This document shows positions 10,897 to 22,839 of a stretch of DNA of 64,000 bases, piece by piece (positions within the stretch are counted from its first letter, which is position 1; every line of letters begins with the position of its first letter). The stretch lies in NCBI GenBank assembly GCA_963920525.1, contig OY986436.1:83506339-83570338 (forward strand). Reading direction: 5' to 3'. This DNA is from Dichetophora obliterata. Lineage: Eukaryota > Arthropoda > Insecta > Diptera > Sciomyzidae. The notes beneath the pieces were generated by a model that ran no database searches, had not been told where the DNA came from, and saw only the letters and a program-made list of their open reading frames with translations. The translations under genes and the position numbers were made by a program.

Positions 10897-12337
10897 GGCT
10901 GGCCGCATAGTAAGCGCCGAAGCAGGCAGGCAGGCAGGCAGGCACAGACAGCAACCCGCTCCACAAATAACCACCGCAGAGTGAATGCGAGAAGCAGATC
11001 AGATCAGAGCGACATAGTTTGTTATTGTTTTGTTTTTTTTTCGCATTTCTTCTGTTATGAATGCTTCTCCACGAAAAAACATTTAACGTGGATTCACTGA
11101 TAACCTTCAGCATGTTTTCAGCATGAAGTTTGTGCGCTTTACGCTCAGAGGGAAAACTTGCCGCACGCTCTTCAACTTGATTAACATTATTTTAATTCAC
11201 ACATAAACTTGCTGAAATTAGTCAGTGAATTCATCTTTACCAACAACAACAGCAACGCAAAACACACACTTGCGCATGCGCACAACACAAAAAAAACACT
11301 CACTCAAAGCATTGCTGTACCAAACAACACAAAGCAAGGAACAAGTTGATACTTTTGTTGTTTGTTTTTGGTTTCCTCTTCTTCAGCTTCTATGTCAACA
11401 CCCATAACTTTGTCTATATAAAGTTATCCAAAATAAATTTGTCTATGATTATCTAACAAAGGACTCAAATTTCGCAAGAATTGAGAAACAAAATTTTTTT
11501 ATTTTGCTTTTACTGACTTCATGTCAATCAGTTTTGTTGTGCTTATTGAAAAACCAAAAAAAGAAGAGTAAATTGCACGAATTTGTCAACAAAAATAAAA
11601 CACAAGTTTCAATCTATCATATGCGCCGACTCAGCCGCTGCTGTTGTTTGTATGTGTGTTTCGACGAATTTATTCTGTTGTTGCTGTTTTTTTGTTTTGA
11701 TTCTATTTTCACTCCAAAGATGATGAAAATAAAATCAAAACAGTCCTTTGAGTTCTGATTCCACAAAATGTGTATTAAATGCGAACAACAACGCATTAAA
11801 AGAATTATTTTTCATCTGTTTTACATGTCCAACAATTGGTAATTCCATCAACCCATAATTTTCGTAGTTTCAGTTATGCACAATTTATCACCAACAACAA
11901 CAACAACATTTATGCACAAGAACAAAAACAATCTTCACACTCGTTGCTATGTTGTGTTTGCATGGTGTTGTTTTTGTGTGTTTATCATAATATATACACA
12001 TGCGCTGATGCTTATTATGTTTGTGAGTGTGTTTCGTCCAACGAAAAAATAATAAACGTAAAATGCATCTAATATAAATTCTTCGTTGCGTTAAAACTGC
12101 GTTTAAAAAAATTACCCATCAATTTTTAACAAAAATTAGACAAACACGCAAAATCAGCTGCGAGAAACCAGGACAAAACTCTTTTCTCGCTGTACCTGCT
12201 TTGGTCTGCCTGCCGTCACTATGTGGACTTCGAGCAGATTTATATGAAACTGTATGAAGCCACTTTTCTCGCACTGGTGCCTGCCTGCCTGCCTGTCTGC
12301 CTGCCTGCCTGCTTCGGCGCTTACTCAGCGGGCAGCC
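10897..12337. mobile_element. TAA-flanked MITE-like element with (GGCA)n ends
   Basis: The left end GGCTGGCCGCATAGTAAGCG and the complement of the right end, GGCTGCCCGCTGAGTAAGCG, are inverted repeats. Both continue into CCGAAGCAGGCAGGCA and a run of GGCA units, giving arms of about 50-60 bases. TAA lies immediately outside each end (10894-10896 and 12338-12340). A TWA duplication and GG-start ends fit PIF/Harbinger-like elements. The 1.3-kb interior is rich in CAACAA and TTGTTG runs and has no recognisable transposase, so it is non-autonomous. A TTAA-targeting element is a weaker alternative, since the left flank is also TTAA. Confidence 0.7.
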
Positions 12338-12340
12338 TAA

Positions 12341-12796
12341 TAGTTGCAGTGGATATCAACGAGAGAGCTGTCTAGTCTACTTGGTGGTTTGTTCTGTAAA
12401 TAACTTCTTGTTGTTGTTGCAACGGGCTGCTTCTTAAACATATTTAGCCTAAGGCTTAAATACAATTCTAAAAAAAGACTTTTTAAAATTATAAAATATA
12501 ATAAAGTATAGGAATTGAGATTGCCATAATTTATTTCTCAAACAGAGATGTTCCTACTGTACAGGAATCAAATTTTACTTTACGGTTAGGAATCCTGAAA
12601 TAAATCTTTAAAATATCCAAGTATTACAAAGGCTATTGATTATATTTACAACTTTTTAATGGATTACAAAATCATTTAAAGTGACATGTTAACAAAATAC
12701 TTTTTTAAAAAACCGACTTCACAATTAATTACAAACTAAAAAGTAATTTTTAATTACTTTTCCTATTCATTCCTTAGTCAAATTGAATAATTTATG
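12341..12796. other. No gene seen
   Basis: AT-rich spacer between two transposable elements. No coding or structural feature is recognised. Confidence 0.4.
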
Positions 12797-12798
12797 TA

Positions 12799-14401
12799 CA
12801 GACGTGTTCGAAATAATAAGAACAGCCGAAGTGAAAATAGATATCGTTCTAACAAGTTTTAAGAGTAAAATTTTACAATATTACTATCTATTATTTTTAT
12901 TGCACACATTATAAAGTTTTTAGAAACTCAAATTATTCTGATTAAACCCATCTCATTTTTTTTTGTGCTTTCAATAATGTTGAACTAAGTGCAAAATTAG
13001 CTGTTCAAAAAATAAGAACAAATCATGTTGGTAGCATTTGCACTTCCCACATGTAAGAGAATTCCAAAGCCTACGTTCAAATATAATTGTAGAGTAACCG
13101 TTAATTGGTATTTTTGCAGAATAGTGATTAAGTTTTGTAAAAATTTTTAGAAAGTGGGAAGAAGCCAGCATTAGTCTATGGAACAACGGCAGGTAATAAA
13201 AAAATTGCTTAGCGAAGGCAAAACGTTTACTTTCATAAGGCAACTTCTTGGTGTTTCTAAGGGAATGATAACGAATGCACTGAACTGGACACCAAAGATC
13301 GAAAGTCGGGGTAGGCGTAGAAAAAACAGCAAAAGACAGGATAATGCGATCACGCGGATCGTTAAAAAGCAAGCTTTTATGACGTCTACACAGATTTAAA
13401 ATTAGTTAGACCCATGATTAATTAATTAATTAATTAATAAAAAAGCGATTGATTGCAGTCAATCTTTCAGCAAAAAGTCCAAGAAAACTACCTTTGTTGA
13501 AAAAAAAATTCATCTAACTTCAGTTTGCCAGAAAGTTTGTCAATGAATCTAACACCGTTTGACGTAATATATTATGAATCGATGAAACAGAAGTAGTCCA
13601 ATTCGACCATGGTAAAGATAAACAATACGTTAGAAGCCCGCCTAATCAACAATTCAATGAAAAAACACCACCAAAACTATTAAGCATGGCGGTCTCAGGC
13701 TCATGGTATGGGGTGCTTTGGGTGGAAAGGCGTTGGACCTCTAGCTCAGATCGTTGGGTACATGGATGCCACCTACTACGTTAATAATATTTAAGAACCC
13801 GTAATGTTGCCTTATGCTGAAGAGGAAATGCCTTTGCGATGGGTCTTTCAGCAAGACAACGACCGAAACATACCTCAAAGAAAGCGAAGCAGTGGTTCCA
13901 GGATAATAATATCTATGTTACGAATTGGCACAACCGCCGAACCTTAATCCAATCGAACACCTTTGGATGGATGTTAAGAAAAGTGTAAGAGACGCAAGGC
14001 CCAAAAATATGGAAGAAATTTGGCATGCAGCAAGGATAAATATTCCTTTTTCCAGATGCCGCACTTTGATAGCTTCTATGAAGTCCAGGTGTGCCGAAGT
14101 CATCGAAAATCATGGAGGGGCTGCTTCATATGAATCACTTATAGTCAAATAATCCTAATCTGTACATTTCATTAATACTAACCTAAAACATAACACATTT
14201 TTTCACCTTGTTCTTATTTTTTCGAACAGCTAATTTTGTACTTAGTTAAACATTATTGCCAGCACAAAAAAAATTGAGATGGGTTTAATCAGAATAATTT
14301 GAGTTTCTAAAAACTTTATAATGTGTACAATAAAAATAATAGAAATAATAGAACGATATCTAGTTTCACTTCGGCTGTTCTTATTATTTCGAACACGTCT
14401 G
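12799..14401 (+). mobile_element. Tc1-like transposon with long terminal inverted repeats
   Basis: The ends CAGACGTGTTCGAAATAATA at left and its complement at right are flanked by TA on both sides (12797-12798, 14402-14403), the Tc1/mariner target. Similarity extends inward for more than 100 bases, and the sequence near the inner edge of each arm (TTCGAACAGCTAA and its counterpart TTAGCTGTTCAAAA near 13000) repeats the outer AATAAGAACAGCC-type motif. Long arms with paired end motifs are the IR/DR layout known in Tc1-like families such as Bari and Minos. The whole element is 1603 bases. Confidence 0.9.
13178..14152 (+). pseudogene. Tc1-type (DDE) transposase, inactivated
   Basis: The frame opening at 13178 gives a helix-turn-helix N-terminus (MEQRQVIKKLLSEGKTF, then LLGVSKGMITNAL) and a basic GRRRKNSKRQD linker, the usual paired DNA-binding region of Tc1 transposases. 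Downstream, in shifting frames, come DETEVVQFDHG, HGGLRLMVWGALGGKGV, VFQQDND with the second catalytic Asp, and NLNPIEHLWMDVK with the catalytic Glu. Stops and frame shifts at about 13398, 13795 and 13880 inactivate it. It fills the interior of the 12799-14401 element on the same strand. Confidence 0.85.
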
Positions 14402-14403
14402 TA

Positions 14404-17400
14404 TATATATTATTATATTGGAAATCTTATTATTTAAATTTTTTTCTAATTTCTTGTATTATCATAAATTTAATACAGTATGAATACAAAAGCTTTGAAG
14501 TCGAAACGTTCATTTCATAATAGTCTGATTATATAAGCGCCAACTTGAAGTCGGGTACTTGAATGCGTATAAAAAGAGTTTTTGAATTTCAAGCTTTCTT
14601 CCTTCCTTATATCTTGGCCAACAAAATTATTTTTCTGGATGCAACATTTTCGATGTTGAAAGAAAATCGCACTTCCAGACCTTTTACTTCAATAGAGTAA
14701 AGTGACTGAAGTTTTGCTGAAGTCACTCACATTCTTTGTCAACCAAAGAAATCCTAGATAAAGTATTGTGTAAGGTTTTTGCTAAAGATAAAATTGCTTT
14801 ACTATTGGTCCCTATTTTTGCCTTTCGGGTTTAACTTGCAGCAAGGCTTTGCCGACTGTTGAAGCATTAAAATGCACCATTTGAGATCTTCATAAATAAA
14901 GTTGAGCAACTAGCGCACAGTTCAGTTTATAATTCAAGTCTGAAATTTATTTCAAATTTTTCTAGTATTTATAACAAACTTTCTTTTCTTGCTCTTATTC
15001 TAATTATCATAATATTTACAAATCGTAGTTATCTACAAAAAAGTACAACTTAATTTTGTCAAATGAAAATTGATCTTCAGCGACGATTATTTACTAATAT
15101 GTGCAATGTAAACATTTAACAATTCAACGACATACCGCATGAATGCAATTCGTCACACTTTCATGTCAACGACTTCAGTGCCTAATAACAAGCTTTGTTT
15201 TTGTTGCACATTTGTTGGTCAGCAATATTAGCTGTTGTTGAGTGACGTATGCACTTGTAAACGTTAATCATATGCACACTACTCTTGGTATAAACTTATC
15301 TCATTCGATAGAAATTTTAGTAATCAGCTTATGCCTTTATATCCAAAACATCAATACACAAAGTTCTGAGAAAGGAAATGCAACAAATCTTCTAAATATC
15401 AAATTATTCAGATTTTTCTTTTATTTTTCAACAGGCAGTTTCCTAAAATCCAAAATTTCAACCTTCAAAAAAAAAAATAATCTTCTAGTAACTGTGGTAG
15501 CTAATGTTTTGGCGTGTGAATTTAACGAAAGCAACAAGTTGTTATCATTCCATAAACGAGCTAAGTTGAACTCTCTAACACCGGCACGTCACCACAAACA
15601 CCGACACTCGATTCACACACAAACACACAATCTCACTACAACACCCTTACTGCCGACGACCCCGACCACCAGCCAACGACATTAATTCGTGAAAAAGTGG
15701 CTTTTGTGCGCTTTGGCACACAACTGAATCCACGCAGTAAAAAACTGGGATTTTTTCGTCTACATTTTCCAGTTCTTCTTCTTCTTATTTTTTCGCCCTG
15801 TTGCTCTTTGCTTTGCCCCTATTTGCAATGCCGGTGTATGGATATGAATGTCCTTGTCCTAGTCCTACTTCCGTGCGAACGTAGCCAAACCAAAAAGCAC
15901 AAAATAAACATGGAACCAGACACAGGAATGAAACTAAAAATAGGCAGACAATGAATGACCTTGTAACTGTGGGGTCACGATTGGGAAGAGAGAGTGAAAG
16001 CGGGGGTGGTATTGCAGAGACAGACAATATGGTAAGAAGAAAAATTCATGTTTTTATGGAATTTCAATTTGTGGCAAAGAGGGGTTAACTAAAAAAACCA
16101 CTCAACCACATCAACACTCATACACTTAACTAAAAACACACAAGGTGGATATATTTTTGTTATGCTTTTTAAAAATTCACATATTCATCCTTAAAAATTT
16201 GTAAGCAGCCTATTCCTAATTTATATCTTACTCGGTACGCAGGACAGACTTCGCCACTTCGGTAGCCTCAATTTTTTGTTTTTTTTTATCTGCATGAATT
16301 ACGCTTAACATTTACCATCAATCAGTTGACGTTTGTTGACGAAGTGTAGGGAAGAGTGGCACACAAGTCAGCACAGCTAAAGCCATGGAGCTCTCTCTCG
16401 CCTTCCATAAAAATCACTTGATGCGGTTTTATTCATTTGATCTCGGAACTGACTTAGCATAACGTTAGGTTTCGTTTACGTCGTCAATTGAAAATGATTG
16501 AGAGTGTTTATCTTCGTCAATATTATCATCATCAAGTTCATCATCACCGTAGTCATCTTCATTCCATTTAGATTGAAGTTGTTGGTTCGTCATAATGGCA
16601 AGTATAATGGGAAATTTATTGTTTGCAGCTACACAGGTACTACCTACATAGGCCAGGCTTGATTGACATTTAGATTAGTCCTAGCGCAGTAACGGTTCTA
16701 ATATGGGATATATCGATGGAGCGATAGTTATGTATCTACATTTTCTTTCTTCTTTTTTTATATGGAAAATTTAAAAATATTTTTTAAAATCCGTAATCAT
16801 AATTTTTATTCCAAATTTGTAATTTTTTTTTTAAATCTCATAACTACTGCATAACTGCGTAAGTTTGCAAGCGATGTAAACTTTTTAGTAAAAACTTTAA
16901 TGAACGGTTTACGTAAATTATAACGCATCAAATTTAATGCGTGTTGCGATTAAATGGATTGTGTAAATGTTTATATGTCCTTTGTTTTCCGATTTTAGAT
17001 CCATTTTTGTGTTTGTTTGTGCTTCCGTCTGTAAAAAATCTAGATAAGCCTCATTCCAAAGACAGATTTAGGGGTTCCCTATTCAGCTCTATTCTTCCAT
17101 TTAACATTTCATTAAACTTCATAAGTTCAGTCCATATCATATCAACCAACGTTAAAATTTCGTGTCTCAGATTTGATTTTTTTGAAATGGTTATAAAATG
17201 GTTATAGATTTTTAACCAAAGAAGATATGCAGATATTTTGTAGCCCATTTTCAGGTTAAAATTACAGCTTTATTCAAAACACGAGACTCAATTATTTTAT
17301 AGCTGTATTTTGTATAAAAAATTGATTTTTTTAAAATAATTTTTTTCACATTCTAACACGGATTCATTTTCCCATGAACCCTTCGTGAAATTTTGTACAC

Positions 17401-17416
17401 ATGTATCCAATAATAT
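14404..17416. other. 3 kb without a recognised gene
   Basis: Mostly AT-rich. Between about 15540 and 16030 the sequence becomes GC-richer, with CACACA/ACAACA runs, pyrimidine tracts and a 147-codon plus-strand frame ending at 15685. The frame's composition is lowest-complexity where it is longest, and no domain is visible. This patch could be a host promoter or 5' UTR but nothing proves it. A run of ATCATCATC-type triplets lies near 16520-16560. Confidence 0.3.
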
Positions 17417-19098
17417 ATTAGAGCACCTATGAAACATATGGAATGTGCCTTTTTCTGATTTTGTTCGCTCCCCGCCCATTTTCTGTTAGATTGAGGCCAA
17501 AAAATAATATTTGCATAAAAAATTGGACTTCGGCAGTGGAAAAAACCCAGGCCCCCTGGGGTTAAAGGCCCAAAAACGGCTTACAAATGGTACTTGGCTT
17601 ATTTAATCTATATCTCTTATAATAACAGTCTTACGCCCTTAATATGTGTATACATTTTTATACACAATAAACAAATACACATTTTTTTGTAACCAACTTT
17701 GACCTCGGAATGACCTTTCGTAGTGTTTTACGCAGTCAAAGTCACGATTTGTAAGTTATATTTTTTTTAACAACCCTCGAAAATTTTTGGATAGAGATAT
17801 TTCTGAACAGTTAACACCATGTCAAAGAACATTAAATGAAATTTGACTCTCAGTTGGTTTTTTCCAAAATATTGATTTTTGAATTTATTACAGAATTTTA
17901 AATTTTTTTCAAAGTATTTTTCAAAGCAAGTGACTAATTTTCTTCATTGCAAGTACATTTTCAGATAATAACATTTGAAACCGAATCAAAACATTGTGGC
18001 CGCCTACATCGGTCAAATACGCTCACATTGCTAAACAAATTTTTTTGCAATGTTGAATAGTGTTGAATATGTCGCAAAGGTCATACTGGGTTAAAATCTA
18101 ATAACAGACTTCTTTAGAAACTATTTTTCGAATAGAATAATTTTGGCTTTGTATATCGGTCAAATACCCCACTGTGCGCTGCTTAACGAATTTTCTCAGA
18201 AATGAAACCCAGTTAAATCGATTTTTCGTCCCCGAAAACCCCTATACTGAAAATTTAATCGAAATCGCTTGGGCCGTTTTCGAGAACTCATTTACAAACA
18301 AACAAATAAACAAACAAATATTGCTCGTTTAATGAAATTAGATTATTCCAATGTTCATATAATTTTATTTATGTAGGCAGATAAAAATGCTGCAACGAAC
18401 AGATGCTACCTAGTACAAAAGACGTTTTCGCTACAAAACTATACTTGATAAAAGATGAAAATAAGAGTGTTATGGAATGTGTTTCTATTGTCGCAAGCGA
18501 TTTATTGAAAGTTTATAAGGACTCAACAAAAAAAAAAAAATTTATATATCCCATGAGCAAATATTAAAAAAAACTTAATTATCTATTTGAAAAAATAACA
18601 CATTAAAAAATAGTTCGGAAAAAATGTTATATTAAACTTCATGCACTCTAGAAAAAAGGTTTCTTTTTTCGTTCTGTTCATAAGCGTTTTGTGTTTTCAT
18701 TGTGTTCTGGTCACTTTTTCAAAACGATAATTAATTCTAACAATATTAGATAAATATTATTATGTTTTTTCATGCAATGCAGCTGTATGTGCTGGATTTT
18801 TAAAGCTAAATGTATTCACTTTACTGAAAATATTATATTTCAGCGTGTCAATCCTTCTGAAAATGTGCTTGCAATGAAGAAAATTAGTTACTTGCATTGA
18901 AAAATACTTTGAAAAAAATTTGGAATGCTCTCATACCTCTAAAAATCAATATTTTTATAAAAAGCAAACTGCGAATTAAACTTCATTCAATGCTCTTTGA
19001 CATGGTGTTAACTGTTCAGAAATACAATATCTCTTTCGAAAAATTTACGAGGGTCTTTAACATAATATTACTTACAAATCGTGAATTTGACTGGGTAA
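17417..19098. mobile_element. Second, truncated copy of the long-inverted-repeat element
   Basis: The left end ATTAGAGCACCTATGAAACA begins an arm (17417 to about 17965) clearly homologous to the 2321 arm, including TGAGGCCAAAAAATAATATT and CCCAGGCCCCC. The inverted partner runs from about 18853 to 19098, where it stops short: the outer 300 bases of the right arm are missing and a 212-base MITE sits at the break. The centre differs from that of the first copy and carries a retroposon-like tail (about 17990-18350). Confidence 0.75.
17990..18350 (+). repeat. Retroposon-like 3' tail with (AAAC)n-type end
   Basis: The segment contains GAAAATTTAATCGAAATCG, then GGCCGTTTTCGAGAACTC, then AAACAAACAAATAAACAAAC. 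Such a string leading into a short-unit tail is common at the 3' ends of RTE-like non-LTR elements and related SINEs in insects. Two diverged direct copies of an ATCGGTCAAATAC motif (about 18010 and 18160) lie upstream. No coding part is present. Confidence 0.35.
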
Positions 19099-19310
19099 TG
19101 GCGTTTTCTTTTCTCAAAAAAATGTTCCCTTTTTTTGCCCTCTTTCTGCCATCTTTTGAGAATTCTAAATTTTTTTCTTCTTTTGGGGTCAACACTTGTG
19201 CGAAAAGAAAACGATTTAATTGTAGTGGTCGCTATTTTTATTCTCAAGAGGGCAGAATTTCCAAAAAGAGCAGAGAAAATGTTGCATTTTTTCCAAAAAC
19301 GAAAACGCCA
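19099..19310. mobile_element. 212-base MITE with TAA flanks
   Basis: The ends TGGCGTTTTCTTTTCTCAAA and, reversed, TGGCGTTTTCGTTTTTGG form inverted repeats that continue, with drift, over much of the element (ATTCT...TGCCCTCTT-type sequence in both arms). TAA flanks both ends (19096-19098 and 19311-19313), which suits a PIF/Harbinger-type MITE. It lies exactly where the right arm of the 17417 element breaks off. Confidence 0.65.
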
Positions 19311-19313
19311 TAA

Positions 19314-19900
19314 GCTATTGATTCATCTTTAAAGGGAGCTATAAACCATCTACAAAACTTCTTTGGTTTGATCCATTTTTCGGTTTCGAAAAAAAAATCA
19401 GACACTTAATTTTTTTTTTAAATATATGACATGAAATTTTAACATCGGTTGGCTTGATATGGATTGACCCCTTTTATTGAACACTTCATATTAAACTTTA
19501 AAAAAAACCGCTATAATTAAGAATCTAATTAATGAAGGTGACTTTCATCACTCAATGAATTTTAATTGCGTTACGGAAACGAGAACGATTTCTGCTTAAA
19601 TCTTAAATAAACTAACAATGTTCCGTTTCTGCCGTACATACTTACTATTGATTCAACAGTGTTGCTCTTGAATTATTCTTCAAAAGTAAAAAAAAAAAAC
19701 AACTAAAAATTTGGCTCAAATACTTTTGCTCTTGTACGAATTCAACATAGCAATGCATTTTTGCGATGTAAGCGTCGCTGCTGTCATAATAGCTTAAAAA
19801 TTGTTGGCGTAAAAGCTTTATTGCAAAAAAGAATTCGTTGATTTCTTGTGATAGTTTTTTTTAACAGTGAAAAGTTTTTGTCCTGACAGTGTTTAATTTT
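19314..19900. other. No gene seen
   Basis: AT-rich sequence with short open frames only. No repeat ends are recognised. Confidence 0.35.
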
Positions 19901-19904
19901 GTAT

Positions 19905-20165
19905 ATCTTTGACTGGACCGAAGATAAAAACTTCTCATCCGTATTTTAGTATATTCGAAGCTTTCAATCTTTTTTATAGGGCGTGGTTTTTATCCACATA
20001 CATGTGGATACATTTTATCCACATTAATATTGACGTTCATAGTACATACCAAAGCTTATGTGTAACATATCAAGTTTGAATCATATTTTTTTGGAATTTC
20101 TGAGGTTTGAATTTTTTTACAAAATTCCAAACAGCGAGTGCATACTTGAATTTCGTTACGATTGC
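19905..20165 (+). repeat. Dispersed repeat, copy 1 (pairs with 26000-26320)
   Basis: GACCGAAG, ATTCGAAG, TATAGGGCGTGGTTTTTATC and AAAATTCCAAACA occur in the same order and orientation here and at 26000-26320, with diverged spacers. This identifies two copies of one dispersed family. No ends or coding capacity could be defined. Confidence 0.6.
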
Positions 20166-20430
20166 TCTCAAATTATGGCTGTTATTGTGATCACAGACGG
20201 ACATATAGACATGATGAAATGGACTCAGGAGGTGATGCTGATTAAGAATATGAATAATTTTCTATACATAAGTATTGAGACAGTGACAAAGTTAATTTTC
20301 CCCTTAGGGAGCGTTTATAGTGCCGACGTGCAACCTAGCCGAGCCGAGCTGAAACTCCAAAATATATTGGGGCAAAAGAGATGAATGACTTGCGTTCTCT
20401 ACTGCTTCCATGCGTTTTTAAGTTTTAGCT

Positions 20431-20683
20431 CAGGTGCCTTACTATGTAATGCAATTCGAAAAGCAAGTACGATTCAAAAACAAAATCACATCATTTAAGT
20501 ACATGAATTAAGATAAATACATGAAATGGCAGTAACTTCTACATCTGCTTTAAAATTATGTTTTGGTCTGCATTGAATTCGAACTAATCAAAAATTTTAT
20601 TAAAAATCCATGTAAATACATGGTGTGATTTTGTTTTCAAAACGCGTTTGCTCTTCAAATCGTACTACAGAGTAAGGCCCCAG
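20431..20683. mobile_element. hAT-like MITE
   Basis: A 253-base segment is bounded by imperfect inverted arms of about 75 bases: CAGGTGCCTTACTATGTAAT at left and, reversed, CTGGGGCCTTACTCTGTAGT at right. Both continue through CGATTnGAA and AAAACAAAATCACA. CAG-start ends with a CCTTAC core resemble small hAT elements. A matching 8-base target duplication is not visible, so the class is tentative. Confidence 0.55.
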
Positions 20684-20931
20684 CTCGACATAGCAACAAG
20701 TCGCCACTACAAATGAGCCCTTACGCAGTATGCATGAGGGTATAAAAATATTTTTTGAAAGTATACAAGACTTGGACTGTTGGGAATTTTTGTGAAAACT
20801 TACCTAAGCCCGATTTTTTTCAAAAAGTTGCACATCTTGCAAACAAATTTCATAAATCCAAACTGATTTTTTAAGGTTTCATACGATTGTTTGTGTCTAT
20901 ATTTTTCGTTTTAGAAAGTATATTCACTACA

Positions 20932-22593
20932 CACGGTGTGCAGGAAGCAACTTTTATTCAACCTGAAATGTCGACCCAATCTGAGTATGCAGATGCTTGA
21001 AGAACAATATAAAGACGCAGAATTTATTGTTTTTAAAATCCTATGAGTTCGTTAAAGGGGGTGAATCGAATTTTTGTAGAAAAAAAATTCAATGTTTTTT
21101 ATATCATAGTAAAACTATTAAAAAATATGTCCTCAAAGTTTAAAAAACGGTTTAATTTCAAATATTTGCAATTTAAGAAATTAAATTCTTCAGCGTACCG
21201 CGATGAAGATGAAAACGATGAACATTTTTTATAATTGCTATACAATAAATAAGGCAATGCAACCAAAGAAACAAAGTTGACAAGTGTAAAACGGTTAAAA
21301 ATGCTGTGTATTGTCCAAAACATACAGAAGCATAAAGTAATATTTCTACTTTGTTCGATTTAACAAAAATCAATGAAACACCCAGAGACTAACTGCCGAC
21401 TTTAAATTAATTTTAATTGTCAATGGTCTAATGCTTCATGTCCATGCTCATATTGCTTTGATAGCTTACAATATTTAAAAGAACTGAATCAAAAAGAACA
21501 ATCCTTCATACTTTAATAAATTTTCTTCTCTTGATTCGGATAAATCCACCACTATAAATCCACCATTGCTAAAAAAAAGTTATGATGTTTGCTATATCCA
21601 AAAGTTTATTATTCCGGAATTACATATAATGCAGGGATTCGTCAATCATTTGTTTTGACATGGATTAGTTCCAATCCTCAGTATACAAAAGGCACTGATT
21701 TGGCCAATAAAACTTAATTTAACACAATTAAACTATCATTGCGAAACATTTGAAAGCAATCCCTGCCGTACCCTTTTGAAAAGCGCAGATAAGTTAAATG
21801 ATCCTGACATATATCAAAACATTGGAAATTTACAATTAGTTCTGTTCATTAACGCTCTCAAAGCTATGAACAAGATAATTAACTGCGGCTTTTCTACTCA
21901 AAAGAGTGATAATCTTTAAGAGTACATACATTGAAAAATTGAAAAAATTTTTAAGTTACAGAAATTTCCAATTCATAGAAAGCTAATGGAACATCTTACT
22001 CATTGTCTGGAGTATCTAAATAGAGATGGACTTGATATCCGGTCTGAACAAGCAGGGGAATCCATTCACAAGGAATTTTTAAAACATTGGAATCGAAGAA
22101 AAGTTAATTCAATGAATAATGCAGCATATTGACCAAAGTTGCAGGAAGCAGTTGTTGCTTTTTCATCTCTAAATATGTAAATATTAAAGTCATTACACAA
22201 TGAAGAAAATAGTATTACAGGTAATAAAGACAAACATTTTATAACTAGTTTTCTTTACAATTTATAATTATTTGCTATTTTGGATTTTTAATAACACGTT
22301 TTCTTACCGGATCCTTTACTAGATTGAATTTTTTCGTTTATTAAATTGTAAATATTTGAAGTTTTATCCTTTTTTAAACATTGAGTACATATTCTTTAAT
22401 TGTTTTACTACCTACTTATGATATAAAATAAAAACGATTTTCTTACTATAAAAAATCGATTCACGCCTTTAAACGAACTCATAGCATTTTGAAAACAATG
22501 AACTCTGCATCTGTAGATGGTTCTTCAAACATCTGCGTACTCAGATTGCGTCGACATTTCAGGTTGAATAAAAGTTGCTTCCTGCACACCGTG
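20932..22593 (+). mobile_element. CAC...GTG DNA transposon, probably Chapaev-like
   Basis: The ends CACGGTGTGCAGGAAGCAAC and its perfect complement are flanked by TACA on both sides (20928-20931 and 22594-22597), a 4-base target duplication. The arms stay alike for about 150 bases (through GTCGAC, CAATCTGAGTA and GAGTTCGTT). CAC termini with 4-base duplications are the hallmark of the Chapaev branch of the CACTA/Mirage/Chapaev superfamily. The interior keeps a decayed reading frame. The total length of 1662 bases implies internal deletion relative to a full element. Confidence 0.75.
21655..22185 (+). pseudogene. C-terminal part of decayed transposase in the TACA-flanked element
   Basis: Across shifting frames the translation shows ETFESNPCRTLLKSADKL, then QLVLFINALKAMNKII, then LMEHLTHCLEYL and SEQAGESIHKEFLKHWNRRK, then LQEAVVAFSSLN. 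Blocks of the kind ES..CR.LL...DKL followed by SEQA.ES.H.EF are ones I associate from memory with transposase-like proteins repeated in arthropod and cnidarian genomes. Stops at several points (for example about 21920 and 22131) make it dead. Its position inside the inverted-repeat element supports a transposase identity; the exact superfamily is inferred from the element ends. Confidence 0.6.
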
Positions 22594-22839
22594 TACATTT
22601 ATTTGGAATATTTTTATAATTAGATTTTTACGATTTCTTTTAATGCAACAAAAAAACTGTGACTTTCCGAAACCCTTTTTCAAAAAAAGGTCAGTTCCTT
22701 TTTCTTGTCGAAAAAGCTGTCCTTTGAAAACTTTCAAAGTCCCTTTTTTAGCCCTTTAAAATGAGATATTTCTTGTGTTCTGGGTATTTCCATAACCATC
22801 TGAAAGTCGAAAATTGTGAATAAATCGCTTGTTTGATTG

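Noticed and set aside
10897..12337. GGCA/TGCC runs taken as two independent microsatellites
   Set aside because: The flanking inverted sequence and matching TAA flanks show that they are parts of the ends of one element.
12971..13372. 133-codon minus-strand frame
   Set aside because: It is the antisense shadow of the Tc1 transposase N-terminus and terminal repeat on the plus strand.
15242..15685. 147-codon plus-strand frame
   Set aside because: Composition follows AT-rich and CACACA-type sequence, there is no domain and no splice or promoter support, so it is not listed as a gene.
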